DNA from: Pseudothioclava arenosa
GTDB lineage: Bacteria > Pseudomonadota > Alphaproteobacteria > Rhodobacterales > Rhodobacteraceae
DNA length: 64,000 nucleotides
NCBI RefSeq assembly: GCF_002358085.1
Contig: NZ_NTJD01000009.1
Coordinates: forward strand, 92,734 to 156,733
Reading direction: 5' to 3'
The notes below the pieces were generated by a model. It was not told the DNA's origin, searched no databases, and worked only from the letters and a program-made list of their open reading frames with translations. Shown one piece after another: positions 1 to 7,361 of this stretch. Numbering within the stretch: position 1 is the stretch's first letter; each line of letters starts with the position of its first letter. The position numbers and the translations under genes were made by a program.

Positions 1-79
1 GGCGTGTCACCGCCCAGGCTCGCGCGATCGTCGTCGCCCCCGAGGCCAGATGTGCCTTCAGCTCTTCGGAATACCCCAT
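1..79 (-). CDS. GTA gene g13 homologue, N-terminal fragment (DUF2163 type)
   Basis: Only the first 26 codons are inside the window. The ATG at 79 overlaps the TGA of the preceding g12 gene as ATGA. The peptide begins MGYSEELKAHLASGATTIAR, the usual opening of the DUF2163 hub proteins encoded by g13 of Rhodobacter-type gene transfer agents. In the R. capsulatus particle this protein is part of the baseplate hub. The call rests on a short peptide plus its exact place after g12. Confidence 0.8.
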   Translation of the reverse strand, partial: MGYSEELKAHLASGATTIARAWAVTR

Positions 80-711
80 CAGATCCGCACCTCCAGCACC
101 GGCACCTGCGGCAGGTCGCCCGCCTGGAACGAGGCAACCGAGACCTGAATGCCATCGGTATCGAAACGCACCGGAACGTCGAACTCGAAGCCCGCCGTGA
201 TCCGCGTGCCTTCCGCCGGCGCGTCGTGAAAGGTCACGACACCAGTGCCAAGGTCGATCTCCCAGGCCACAGCCTCGGCCTGATGGTCGCCCTGAACGCC
301 CACCCGCACCGTACCCAGCACCGGCTTTTTGATCGGGCGCGTATATTCGACGCCACCCGAGACATAGGTCTTGGCCAGCTGAAAGCTGCGCGTGACCCCG
401 TCGCCTATGCCGATAAACTGATCCTCGTAATGGGGCGCCCCCGAGGGCGCGCAGGATTTGTAATCGGCCCAGTCCTTCCAGCGGAACCCGTGCAACTGCC
501 CGCCGCGCGCTTCGAAAAACGCAATCAGATCGGCCACGTCATCGAGCGAGCGCAGCCCAACCCCCGCATCGTAACGGCGCCGCGAATGCGCCCAGGGGCT
601 GTTACGCTCTTCGAAACCATTTGCCAGCGTCACGATCTCGGTGCGCCGCTCGGGTCCGCCGACCGAGCCGAAACTCAGGTTCGCCGGAAAGCGGATTTCA
701 TGAAATGCCAT
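79..711 (-). CDS. GTA distal tail protein, DUF2460 (g12 homologue)
   Basis: This 210-aa protein matches the DUF2460/TIGR02217 family encoded by g12 of Rhodobacter GTAs, which forms the distal tail ring below the tail tube. Family hallmarks seen are the start MAFHEIRFPANLSFGSVGGP, the RRYDAG motif near residue 45 and the GFRWKDWADYKS motif near residue 75. The start at 711 is chosen because GGAGG lies about 6 nt upstream; a longer frame to 771 would overlap the end of g11 and has no family match. The stop overlaps the g13 start. Confidence 0.93.
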   Translation of the reverse strand: MAFHEIRFPANLSFGSVGGPERRTEIVTLANGFEERNSPWAHSRRRYDAGVGLRSLDDVADLIAFFEARGGQLHGFRWKDWADYKSCAPSGAPHYEDQFIGIGDGVTRSFQLAKTYVSGGVEYTRPIKKPVLGTVRVGVQGDHQAEAVAWEIDLGTGVVTFHDAPAEGTRITAGFEFDVPVRFDTDGIQVSVASFQAGDLPQVPVLEVRI

Positions 712-721
712 TGCTCCCTCC

Positions 722-1384
722 TCAACGATTGCGATCGCCCCGCGCGAGCATCCGGCCCATCTGCGCGGCAATCTGACTTTGCGAGCGCTGGAAACCGCTC
801 ACATCGGGGGTCGAGATGTTCATCACCACATTGACCGGGCGCGACGAGCCCTGCGCCTGCACGCCCAGCCGTCCATCCGCCGTCCGCGTGAGCGGCATGA
901 TCGCCTCGGGGCCCGCCTCGCCCATCAGCCCGGTCGCACCGCGCATCGGGAATGTCGTGGGCGCGCTGACCACCCCACCCTTGGCAAAGGGCATCACCCG
1001 CCCCTGCGCAAAGGCCCCGCCATTGGCAAAGGGAAAAGCGCCGCTCAGCATGCCGTTCAGCCCGCTCGCCAGCGCACTGCCCAGCGCGTTCTGCACCGGC
1101 CGCATCGCGATGTTGTAAACCGTCTGCGACAGGCTCTCGCCGACCTGGCGCAGCGCATCCGAGAGCTTCATCCCATCAAACACCACCCCGTCAAACGCGC
1201 GCTTCAGGCTGCGCCCGAGGCTGTTCGACAGCGTGCCCACCTCGCGACTGGTGAACACCATGCTGTCACGCATCCGCAGCAGCTCATCGCTGAAAGCCGC
1301 CGTCATCACCTCGGCTCCACCAAGGTTTTTCTCCAGCGCGGCCGCCTGCTGGCTCAATCCATCCAGCCCGTCCACCTCGACCAT
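722..1384 (-). CDS. GTA tail tape measure protein (g11 homologue)
   Basis: A 220-aa protein homologous to g11, the short tape measure of the GTA. The N-terminal half (to about residue 105) is helical and polar. The C-terminal half is rich in Gly and Ala with repeated FANGGAFAQGRVMPFAKGG-like segments, then GLMGEAGPEAIMPL, the conserved end of phage lambda-type tape measures. I prefer the ATG at 1384, because AAGGA sits at correct spacing; a GTG at 1390 would be only 1-2 nt from that ribosome site. At this length it implies a very short tail. Confidence 0.9.
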   Translation of the reverse strand: MVEVDGLDGLSQQAAALEKNLGGAEVMTAAFSDELLRMRDSMVFTSREVGTLSNSLGRSLKRAFDGVVFDGMKLSDALRQVGESLSQTVYNIAMRPVQNALGSALASGLNGMLSGAFPFANGGAFAQGRVMPFAKGGVVSAPTTFPMRGATGLMGEAGPEAIMPLTRTADGRLGVQAQGSSRPVNVVMNISTPDVSGFQRSQSQIAAQMGRMLARGDRNR

Positions 1385-1386
1385 CT

Positions 1387-1611
1387 TCACATCCTTTCAG
1401 AATTGTCAGGCGCCACGACGGGCGCACCATCGGGCCATTGCGCCGAAAGCGCCTCAAGGCGCGCCCGGGTCAGTGGCGGCGGGCCCGCGACCTGCCCAAG
1501 CATCAGTGCCAGCTCCGCCGGCGTCAGCCGCCAGAACTCCCAGGGCCGCAGCCCAAGACCCCGCAGCCCGACCCGCATCAGACCCGGCCAATCGAGCCCG
1601 CCGCGGCTCAT
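1387..1611 (-). CDS. GTA small tail assembly protein (g10.1 homologue)
   Basis: A 74-aa protein between the tail assembly gene g10 and the tape measure gene, the position of g10.1 in R. capsulatus. It contains RPWEFWRLTPAELALMLG, typical of the phage tail assembly chaperone/GTA TAC family. The start overlaps the g10 stop (ATGA at 1608-1611) and the stop lies just before the g11 start, so translation is probably coupled. Assignment is by motif and synteny. Confidence 0.85.
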   Translation of the reverse strand: MSRGGLDWPGLMRVGLRGLGLRPWEFWRLTPAELALMLGQVAGPPPLTRARLEALSAQWPDGAPVVAPDNSERM

Positions 1612-1934
1612 TCCCCGGCCCCGCCCGGCACCGAGAAGGCGCGCGCCAAGAGCTCCGCCGCGATCCGCGCCGCAGCCACCGGCCCGCCACCGATCTCGAC
1701 CGAACGCAGTTCCGCCGCGCGCCCCTGCCAGCCGCCGCCACGCAACCCGGCAACCAGCAGCGCCAGCACGTCACGGCTCGAAACCCGCCCCGCCTCGAAC
1801 CGCGCCACCAGCCCCAGCAGATCGCTCTCGGCCAACTCCGCCTCAAGCTCGGCCAGGGCGCCCAGCGTCAGCTTGGCCACATGCGGCACGCCATCGAGCA
1901 CCACCTCGACCTCACCAGCCATCGGGTTCGCCAT
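1608..1934 (-). CDS. GTA tail assembly chaperone-like protein (g10 homologue)
   Basis: A 108-aa protein of the 'gene transfer agent family protein' type encoded at g10. The N-terminal half shows the GEVEVVLDGVPHVAKLTLGALAELEAEL pattern shared by GTA and siphophage tail tube assembly chaperones. It sits 1 nt after the tail tube gene and overlaps g10.1 by 4 nt, which matches the two-part chaperone arrangement of phages, although here the parts are separate genes and no slippery frameshift site was recognised. Confidence 0.88.
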   Translation of the reverse strand: MANPMAGEVEVVLDGVPHVAKLTLGALAELEAELAESDLLGLVARFEAGRVSSRDVLALLVAGLRGGGWQGRAAELRSVEIGGGPVAAARIAAELLARAFSVPGGAGE

Positions 1935-1935
1935 C

Positions 1936-2349
1936 TCAGATCGCCACGAAGCTCAGCGCGCCCGCCGAGGCCATCGTGACCTCATAGGTCGCCTCGCCGT
2001 TGTAGCTGCCCGAATACTCGATCCCCGAGATCATGAAGGCGCCCTGTATGATGCCGAAATCCGGGATGATGACCTGGAATTCCGGGCGCTCGCCGTCGAA
2101 AAAGATCTGGCGCGCGCGCTCATCGGTCGCCGCGTCCTTGAACACGCCCGAGCCCGAGATCGAGGCCGATTTCACGCCCGCCCCGCTCAGCAGTTCGCGC
2201 CAGCCACCCTGGCTTTCCAGCGAGGTCACATCGACCGTCTCCGCGTTGAAGCTGATCCGCGAGGCGCGCAGCCCCGCGATGGTTTCGAATTGCCCCGCCC
2301 CCGAAAGGTCGAGCTTGATCAGAAGGTCCTTGCCGTTTTGGGCAGCCAT
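1936..2349 (-). CDS. GTA major tail tube protein (g9 homologue)
   Basis: A 137-aa protein of the TP901-1 major tail protein family, the subunit of the tail tube. It starts MAAQNGKDLLIKLD and carries FETIAGLRASRISFN and the conserved VDVTSLESQGGWRELLSGAG segment around residues 38-58, followed by beta-rich sequence. GGAG lies upstream of the ATG. An 81-nt gap with a hairpin separates it from g8, whereas most other genes here are within a few nucleotides. Confidence 0.93.
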   Translation of the reverse strand: MAAQNGKDLLIKLDLSGAGQFETIAGLRASRISFNAETVDVTSLESQGGWRELLSGAGVKSASISGSGVFKDAATDERARQIFFDGERPEFQVIIPDFGIIQGAFMISGIEYSGSYNGEATYEVTMASAGALSFVAI

Positions 2350-2380
2350 GAGAGGTCTCCGTTAAGTCATGAAATTGGAA

Positions 2381-2405
2381 CGGCCCGCGGCATCACGCCG
2401 GGCCG
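2381..2405 (-). other. Hairpin between GTA g8 and g9
   Basis: CGGCCCG (2381-2387) and CGGGCCG (2399-2405) form a 7-bp all-GC stem with an 11-nt loop in the 81-nt gap between g8 and g9. There is no T tract, so it is not a classical terminator. It may be an mRNA stability or processing element; the function is not known. Confidence 0.5.
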
Positions 2406-2430
2406 CGACAGGCGCGCATCTCGCCGGGGC

Positions 2431-2838
2431 TCAGCCCTCGACGCGCGCCCGGAACGTCAGGTCGATCCGGCGCGATTCACCGGTCTCGACACGCCGCGCC
2501 TTGGCCTTGAGGAACCACAGCCCCACCAGCGCGCCACGCGACAGCACCAGAGGCGCGTCGATCAGCACGTCGCAGATCGCCGCCGCCACCTCTTTCGCGC
2601 TCTGGAACCCCGCCGCATCGGTAATCACCGAGACGACGAACTCATGCACCGCCCCCGGCCCGCTCTTGTCCGAGGCATCGACCGCATCCTCGGGCCCGAG
2701 CGAGACATAGGTCCCGCTGACCGGGCCCGGCGGCACCGCATCATGGATCGCGCCGCCCACCAGCGCATCCAGCGCCGGATCGGCCACAAGCGCCTGATAG
2801 ACCGCGGCCTGAAGCGCCGCGCTCACCGCATAGCTCAT
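2431..2838 (-). CDS. GTA tail terminator protein, DUF3168 (g8 homologue)
   Basis: A 135-aa member of the DUF3168 family, which caps the tail tube at the head-tail interface. Seen are the N-terminal AVYQALVADPALDALVGG and the DGTYVSLG-like segment (SGTYVSLGPEDA), plus a C-terminal RRIDLTFRARVEG strand. The ATG overlaps the g7 stop (ATGA at 2835-2838). The order head adaptor, stopper, terminator, tail tube matches the R. capsulatus GTA. Confidence 0.9.
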   Translation of the reverse strand: MSYAVSAALQAAVYQALVADPALDALVGGAIHDAVPPGPVSGTYVSLGPEDAVDASDKSGPGAVHEFVVSVITDAAGFQSAKEVAAAICDVLIDAPLVLSRGALVGLWFLKAKARRVETGESRRIDLTFRARVEG

Positions 2839-3173
2839 GCCACGACCTCCTCTCGGGTAAAGCAGGTCAGGTAATGACCCGCCGCATCCGCCTCGGCGAC
2901 GGCGAGGATGCGAAAGATCCGCGTCCCGTCACGCAAGCGCTGTTCCGGCAGAGGCCGCCGGGGCGAACCCTCGGGCGCGGCCCGCACCACGATCTTGAAG
3001 GGCACCGAGGCCAGCGTCACGAATTCGCCCGCGCGCTCGACGCCGGTGCCGGGCGTCACCTCGGCCCAAAGTTCCCCCAGCGCGACCCAGCTCAACGCGA
3101 AGCCACCCGCGCCATCGGCCAGGCGCTCGGGCGCCTCCAGCACCAGTTTCCGGTTCAGGTTCGGGACTGCCAT
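2835..3173 (-). CDS. GTA head-tail joining protein (g7 homologue)
   Basis: A 112-aa head-tail adaptor of the SPP1 gp16-like family. It begins MAVPNLNRKLVLEAPER and holds the family pattern of a beta-barrel joining protein (LGELWAEVTPGTG; GTRIFRILAVAEAD). The ATG at 3173 forms an ATGA overlap with the g6 stop and is preferred over the TTG one codon upstream. Confidence 0.9.
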   Translation of the reverse strand: MAVPNLNRKLVLEAPERLADGAGGFALSWVALGELWAEVTPGTGVERAGEFVTLASVPFKIVVRAAPEGSPRRPLPEQRLRDGTRIFRILAVAEADAAGHYLTCFTREEVVA

Positions 3174-3766
3174 CAATGCCCCCCCAGAATCCGCACCGTG
3201 CGCCAGCGCTCGATCAGCGCCATCACGCCAAACGACATCTCGCTGCCCGTGCCCGCACCGTCATGGCGTGCCTCGAAATATTGCGCCGCCAGCAGGAACA
3301 CCGCCTGCGCCAGATCCACCGGCAGATCGCTCCAGACCGGGCCGAACCCGGCGGTAAAGTCGATCTCGACCCGCCCCGCCAGCGGGATCGCCGGCAACAC
3401 CCCAGACCCGGCCGTCAGCCGCGGCCGCGCCATATCCTCGACCAGCACGTAGCGCGCCGGGTCGATCACCTCGATGCTGCCATCGCGCGCCACAAGCCGC
3501 ATCTCCGACACCGCGCGCACCGGCGCCACCGGCAATGGCTGCGCCATGTCATTGCGCCAATGCTCCAGCGACAACGAGAAATCGCGCGAAATCAGAACCT
3601 TGCTCGTGCGCCCCTCGATCGCCGCAAGCGCGGCCCGCAGATAGGCCTCGAGCGCGGCATCCTCGGCGCCCATATCGGCAAAGCCCGTCCCAAGCCGCAA
3701 ATGGTCCCGGAACTCGGCCACCGGCAGCGCTGCCGCGTCCACCGCCGTCAATTCGTTCAGCATCAT
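3173..3766 (-). CDS. GTA head-tail connector protein (g6 homologue)
   Basis: A 197-aa phage gp6-like head-tail connector that joins the portal ring to the tail. It starts MMLNELTAVDAAALPVAEFRDHLRLGTGF, the characteristic opening of g6 proteins, and continues with the helical LEAYLRAALAAIEGRTSKVL segment. The tandem ATG at 3766/3763 has GGAGAG upstream, so the longer frame to 3838 was rejected. A 199-nt non-coding gap separates it from the capsid gene. Confidence 0.9.
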   Translation of the reverse strand: MMLNELTAVDAAALPVAEFRDHLRLGTGFADMGAEDAALEAYLRAALAAIEGRTSKVLISRDFSLSLEHWRNDMAQPLPVAPVRAVSEMRLVARDGSIEVIDPARYVLVEDMARPRLTAGSGVLPAIPLAGRVEIDFTAGFGPVWSDLPVDLAQAVFLLAAQYFEARHDGAGTGSEMSFGVMALIERWRTVRILGGH

Positions 3767-3901
3767 GAAAACTCTCCGAAAGTCGCGTGTGCGCCGGGCC
3801 CTTCGCGGAAACCGGCCTCTCTGGCAGATCGGGCGCAAGCCCTGCCACCGCCGCTCGGACGGAGGGAGCAGCTAGGCGACGGCGACCAGCCCGCGCCCGC
3901 C

Positions 3902-3926
3902 CTGAGCCGAAACAGCTCCGGCTCAG
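3902..3926 (-). other. Hairpin in the GTA g5-g6 gap
   Basis: CTGAGCCG (3902-3909) and CGGCTCAG (3919-3926) form an 8-bp perfect stem with a 9-nt loop. It lies 40-64 nt after the capsid gene stop, in the 199-nt gap (3767-3965) before g6. No T tract follows on the minus strand. No gene could be supported in the gap. A role in protecting abundant capsid mRNA or in processing is possible but inferred. Confidence 0.55.
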
Positions 3927-3965
3927 AACCGGGGAGCCATCAGCCCCCCGACCCCGTCCACCGCC

Positions 3966-5165
3966 TTACAAGACGGCGAATTTGAGCAGCTTGATCGCCG
4001 CGAAGTCGCTGACGTCACCACCCACGCGCTTCGAGGCGTAGAAGATGACATGCGGCTTGGCCGAGAAGGGATCGCGCAGCACGCGCATCTCGGGGCGCTC
4101 GGCCACGGTGTAACCCGCACCGAAATCGCCAAAGGCGATCGCGGTCGCGTCGGCGGCGATGTCGGGCATGTCCTCGGCAATCACCACCGGGTAGCCCATC
4201 AGGCGCGCCGGCTCGCCCGCCTGCAGACCGTCAGTCCAGAGGAAGCGGCCATCGGCATCCTTCATCTTGCGCACCGCACCCGCGGTTTTCGAGTTCATCA
4301 CGAAGCTCGCATTGGCGCGGTATTCGGCGTCCAGCGCATAGACCAGATCGACGATTGCATCGGCCGGGTTGGCGCCCGAGAAATCGCCGTTCGCGCCGGT
4401 CGCGACATAACCCAGCGAGCCCCAGGCCCAGATGTCATTGGCAACCTTCGAATGGGTCAGGAAGCCGGTCGGCTTGTCGACGCCGTCGCCATTCACGAAG
4501 GCCGCGGCCTCGGCGCGGGCGAATTTCTCGGCGATGCGCTTGGCCAGCCAGGTCTCGACATCAAAGGCCGAGTCATCGAGCAGGCGCTGCGAGGCCTTCG
4601 GCATCGCGGCCAGCTCGTGCAGCGGGATCGAGACACGCTCGATCTGCGGCGTCGCGGTCTCGGTCAGCGCGGCGGTTTCCGTCGCCCAGCCCGAGCCCAG
4701 CTCCGAATGATCGACCAGCACGTCATAGGAGGTCGCCTCGACATTGACGACATTGGCGATCGAACGGATCGACGCGGTCGAGCGCAGCACGCCCTGAATG
4801 GTCGCCGCGGTCTGCGGATCGACAAGATAGCCGCCCTCCGCCGCGACCGCGGTATTGAGCGCCTTGCCCTCGAGGGTCAGGCCACGCAGGCCGTCGTCGT
4901 CGCCCGAACGCAGATAGGCAGCAAAGGCCTTCTGGTGCGGCGCCTCTTCGGTGGCGGCGATGGAAAGGGCGGGACGCCCGGCGGTGATGGATTTGGTCTG
5001 CATCATGGTCAAACGATCTTCCTGTTGCTCGAACTTGGATTTAACTTCTTTCTGAAAGATTTTGATTTCCCTCAGAAACCCGGCCAGCGCGGTTTTCACC
5101 TCAGCCGCCGGGTCAGGGGCCTCGGACATGCCCGTCCCGGCCCGAGCCTTGGTCTCGGTCTTCAT
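3966..5165 (-). CDS. GTA major capsid protein, HK97 fold (g5 homologue)
   Basis: A 399-aa HK97-type capsid protein. Residues to about 100 form the scaffold/delta region with a coiled-coil pattern (EIKIFQKEVKSKFEQQEDRL), which the neighbouring prohead protease would be expected to remove. The mature part begins near the ALNTAVAAEGGYLVDPQTA motif and includes ELAAMPKASQRLLDDS, AFVNGDGVDKPTGFL and a C-terminal ERPEMRVLRDPFSAKPHV stretch. The ATG at 5165 has GGAG at good spacing; a GTG two codons upstream is less likely. Confidence 0.95.
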   Translation of the reverse strand: MKTETKARAGTGMSEAPDPAAEVKTALAGFLREIKIFQKEVKSKFEQQEDRLTMMQTKSITAGRPALSIAATEEAPHQKAFAAYLRSGDDDGLRGLTLEGKALNTAVAAEGGYLVDPQTAATIQGVLRSTASIRSIANVVNVEATSYDVLVDHSELGSGWATETAALTETATPQIERVSIPLHELAAMPKASQRLLDDSAFDVETWLAKRIAEKFARAEAAAFVNGDGVDKPTGFLTHSKVANDIWAWGSLGYVATGANGDFSGANPADAIVDLVYALDAEYRANASFVMNSKTAGAVRKMKDADGRFLWTDGLQAGEPARLMGYPVVIAEDMPDIAADATAIAFGDFGAGYTVAERPEMRVLRDPFSAKPHVIFYASKRVGGDVSDFAAIKLLKFAVL

Positions 5166-5205
5166 CTTCACTCCATTCTCAGTGGCTCAAAGAGGCTGGG
5201 CCCGC

Positions 5206-5763
5206 TCAGCGGTCAGCCAGTTCGGCGGTGGCCTCATGCAAGACCTCCGCCAGATCACGCCAGATCGCGGCATCAAGGCCTTCGCCCTTCGCCGCCACCC
5301 GCGCCTCGCGGAGCATCGGGAAGGTCACGAGCGACACCTCCCAAAGCTCCAGTTCCGCAAGAAGCCGCTGGCCTTTTGCGTCCTTCTCGGCGGCAATCGT
5401 GCGATAGCCGATCGACAAACCGTCGATCGCCCCCGCCTCGATCAGCGCCGCCGCTTCTCGTGCACGCGCCACGTCGGGCAACAGACGCCCCTTGACGTAG
5501 AGCCCGCGCTCATCCTCGTGGATCTCATCCCAGATGCCGATCGGCTGCGCCGGATCGTGCTGCCAGAGCATCTTGACCGAGCCGCCCCGCGCCTTCAGCC
5601 GCTCAAGGCTGGCGCGATAGGCACCCCGCAGCACGACATCGCCGCCCTGATCGGCCAGACCGAACAGGCTCGCATAGCCCTCGATCACCCGACCCTCGGT
5701 CAAGGTGACCTGAGCCTCCTGCTTGCAGAACTTCAACTCAAGACCGTAATCATCAGTATTCAT
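5206..5763 (-). CDS. GTA prohead protease, HK97 family (g4 homologue)
   Basis: A 185-aa serine protease of the HK97 prohead family, which matures the capsid precursor. The GRVIEGYASLFGLADQGGDVVLRGAY motif begins near residue 25. The likely catalytic residues are the His in MLWQHDPAQPIG and the Ser in GAIDGLSIGYRT. The start at 5763 follows AAGGAAAA; the longer frame to 5793 would run into g3.5. It sits directly between portal and capsid genes, as in phages and GTAs. Confidence 0.93.
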   Translation of the reverse strand: MNTDDYGLELKFCKQEAQVTLTEGRVIEGYASLFGLADQGGDVVLRGAYRASLERLKARGGSVKMLWQHDPAQPIGIWDEIHEDERGLYVKGRLLPDVARAREAAALIEAGAIDGLSIGYRTIAAEKDAKGQRLLAELELWEVSLVTFPMLREARVAAKGEGLDAAIWRDLAEVLHEATAELADR

Positions 5764-5773
5764 TTGATTTTCC

Positions 5774-6007
5774 TTATCTAGGCGCAAATTCAAGAACGCC
5801 CTGGACCGCCTGCGTCAGGATCACGGCCACGACCCCGTAGACCGTCATCCACAGGCGCCGCTCCAGACCCTCGATCATCGTCTCGATCCGCTCCAGCCGC
5901 TTCTCGACCTGGCCGAATTGCAGCTCCATGATCTTCTCGGTCGCCTCGAAGCGCTGCTCGTGGACCTCGAAGGGCTCTTTCAGAAAGCGCGACCCGCCGG
6001 TGCCCAT
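5774..6007 (-). CDS. GTA small protein with C-terminal membrane helix (g3.5 homologue)
   Basis: A 77-aa protein at the position of g3.5. Residues 10-45 are charged and predicted coiled coil (RFEATEKIMELQFGQVEKRLERIE), followed by one hydrophobic helix (WMTVYGVVAVILTQAVQGVL). The ATG at 6007 is 1 nt after the portal stop. No biochemical role is known to me. A single-membrane-span coiled coil in a particle operon could link assembly to the membrane, which is speculation. Confidence 0.75.
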   Translation of the reverse strand: MGTGGSRFLKEPFEVHEQRFEATEKIMELQFGQVEKRLERIETMIEGLERRLWMTVYGVVAVILTQAVQGVLEFAPR

Positions 6008-6008
6008 C

Positions 6009-7187
6009 TCAGCCCTCCGCCAGCGGCGGCAGGCCCAGCAGCGCACGTTTCTCCGCATTGGTCAGGAAATCCGCCCCGCCCACGCGCTTCCATTGCTGGT
6101 CACGCTCGGCCGCCAGCGCCGGGATCTGGTCGAGGTCGGGTTTGAGCATGATCTGCGCGCCCAGATGCAGCGACAGCCATTCCGAAACCGAGGCCGCCAC
6201 CCGCGTCACCAACGGCAGCACCGTCAGGCGATAGAACGCCCGATGTGCCTCGGCGTAATTCGCATAGGTCGCCTCGCCCGGAATACCCAACAGCATCGGC
6301 GGCACCCCGAAGGCCACGGCGATCTCGCGCGCGGCGGCCGCCTTGGTCTGATGGAACTCCATGTCCGAGGGGCTGAACCCCATCGGCTTCCAGTCGAGCC
6401 CTCCTTCAAGCAGCATCGGACGCCCGGCATTGCGCGCGCCCTGATGGTGGGTCTCCAGCTCAAAGACCAGCCGGTCATACTGATCGGGGCTGAGCGTGCC
6501 CTGCCCGTCACCCCCCTTGTAGATGATCGCCCCCGAGGGCCGCGCGGCATTGTCCAGAAGCGCCTTCGACCAGGCGCTGGCCGAGTTGTGCACATCCATC
6601 GCCGTGGCCGCCGCCTGCATCGGCGAGAGCCCGTAATGGTCGTCCTGCGGGTGGAAGCTCTTGATGTGACAGATCGCCTCCGGCCCCAGCCCCATGTTGA
6701 AGCGATGCTTGCGACCGCCGACCGAATAGTCATAGGCGACCGGCCAGCCATCGGCACCCGGCACGATACTCATCCTGTCCGAACGCAGCACATGCAGCTC
6801 GCGCGGCAGGCCCGGCTCGGCGCTCACCGCCTCCAGATAGCCATCGCCCGACAGCAACAGCTGGCCATACAGCGCCTCGAACAGCTCGGCCTTGCCCTGC
6901 CCCGGGTTCGGACGGCGGATCAGGTCCACCACCGGGTGGATCTCATAGCGGCGCTCCGCATCCTGGCACACCAACGGCAGCGCGGCGGCCGCCTCGGCGA
7001 TCAGCTTCACGCAGCGAAACCCGATCGGATTGCCGGTAAAGCCCAACCGCGTCAGCGAGGCGGTGTCACGCGGGCTCCAGGCAACCCGCCCCGTCCCGCT
7101 CGCCATCGCCACGATCCGCCCGGTCTTGGAGGCCTTGACCTCCGGAACCGTCTCGACGGCCGTCTTGCGAAAAAACTTCATTCCCAT
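6009..7187 (-). CDS. GTA portal protein (g3 homologue)
   Basis: A 392-aa HK97-family portal protein, the dodecameric ring through which DNA is packaged. Motifs seen are NPIGFRCVKLIAEAAAALPL near residue 50, PNPGQGKAELFEALYGQLLLSGDGYLE, the SNLS-like region HQGARNAGRPMLLEGGLDWKPMGFSPSDMEF, and GVPPMLLGIPGEATYANYAEA. The ATG at 7187 is preceded by GGAGAAGG; an ATG two codons later (7181) is also possible. Unlike its neighbours it is separated from the upstream gene by a 174-nt gap holding a terminator-like hairpin. Confidence 0.94.
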   Translation of the reverse strand: MGMKFFRKTAVETVPEVKASKTGRIVAMASGTGRVAWSPRDTASLTRLGFTGNPIGFRCVKLIAEAAAALPLVCQDAERRYEIHPVVDLIRRPNPGQGKAELFEALYGQLLLSGDGYLEAVSAEPGLPRELHVLRSDRMSIVPGADGWPVAYDYSVGGRKHRFNMGLGPEAICHIKSFHPQDDHYGLSPMQAAATAMDVHNSASAWSKALLDNAARPSGAIIYKGGDGQGTLSPDQYDRLVFELETHHQGARNAGRPMLLEGGLDWKPMGFSPSDMEFHQTKAAAAREIAVAFGVPPMLLGIPGEATYANYAEAHRAFYRLTVLPLVTRVAASVSEWLSLHLGAQIMLKPDLDQIPALAAERDQQWKRVGGADFLTNAEKRALLGLPPLAEG

Positions 7188-7242
7188 TGCCTTCTCCTCA
7201 TCGCACCGCCCGCCCACCGCATCGGGCGAAGGGCGCTCAGCC

Positions 7243-7273
7243 AAAGAAAAAGGGCCGGGAAATCCCGACCCTT
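7243..7273 (-). terminator. Terminator-like hairpin inside the GTA operon, between g2 and g3
   Basis: On the minus strand AAGGGTCGGGA pairs with TCCCGGCCCTT (7250-7273; one G-U pair, very short loop) and is followed by TTTTTCTTT (7243-7250). This is a good intrinsic terminator signature. It lies 89 nt after the terminase stop and 56 nt before the portal start, so it would stop or attenuate transcription from the g1 promoter before all the structural genes. Confidence 0.75.
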
Positions 7274-7361
7274 CGTAATCCGTTCCAATCGCCGCGCCGC
7301 GGGGATTTCGCACCCCCGCACCCCTGCGGAGTATTTCCGGCTCGATGAAAGCCAGGGGGCG

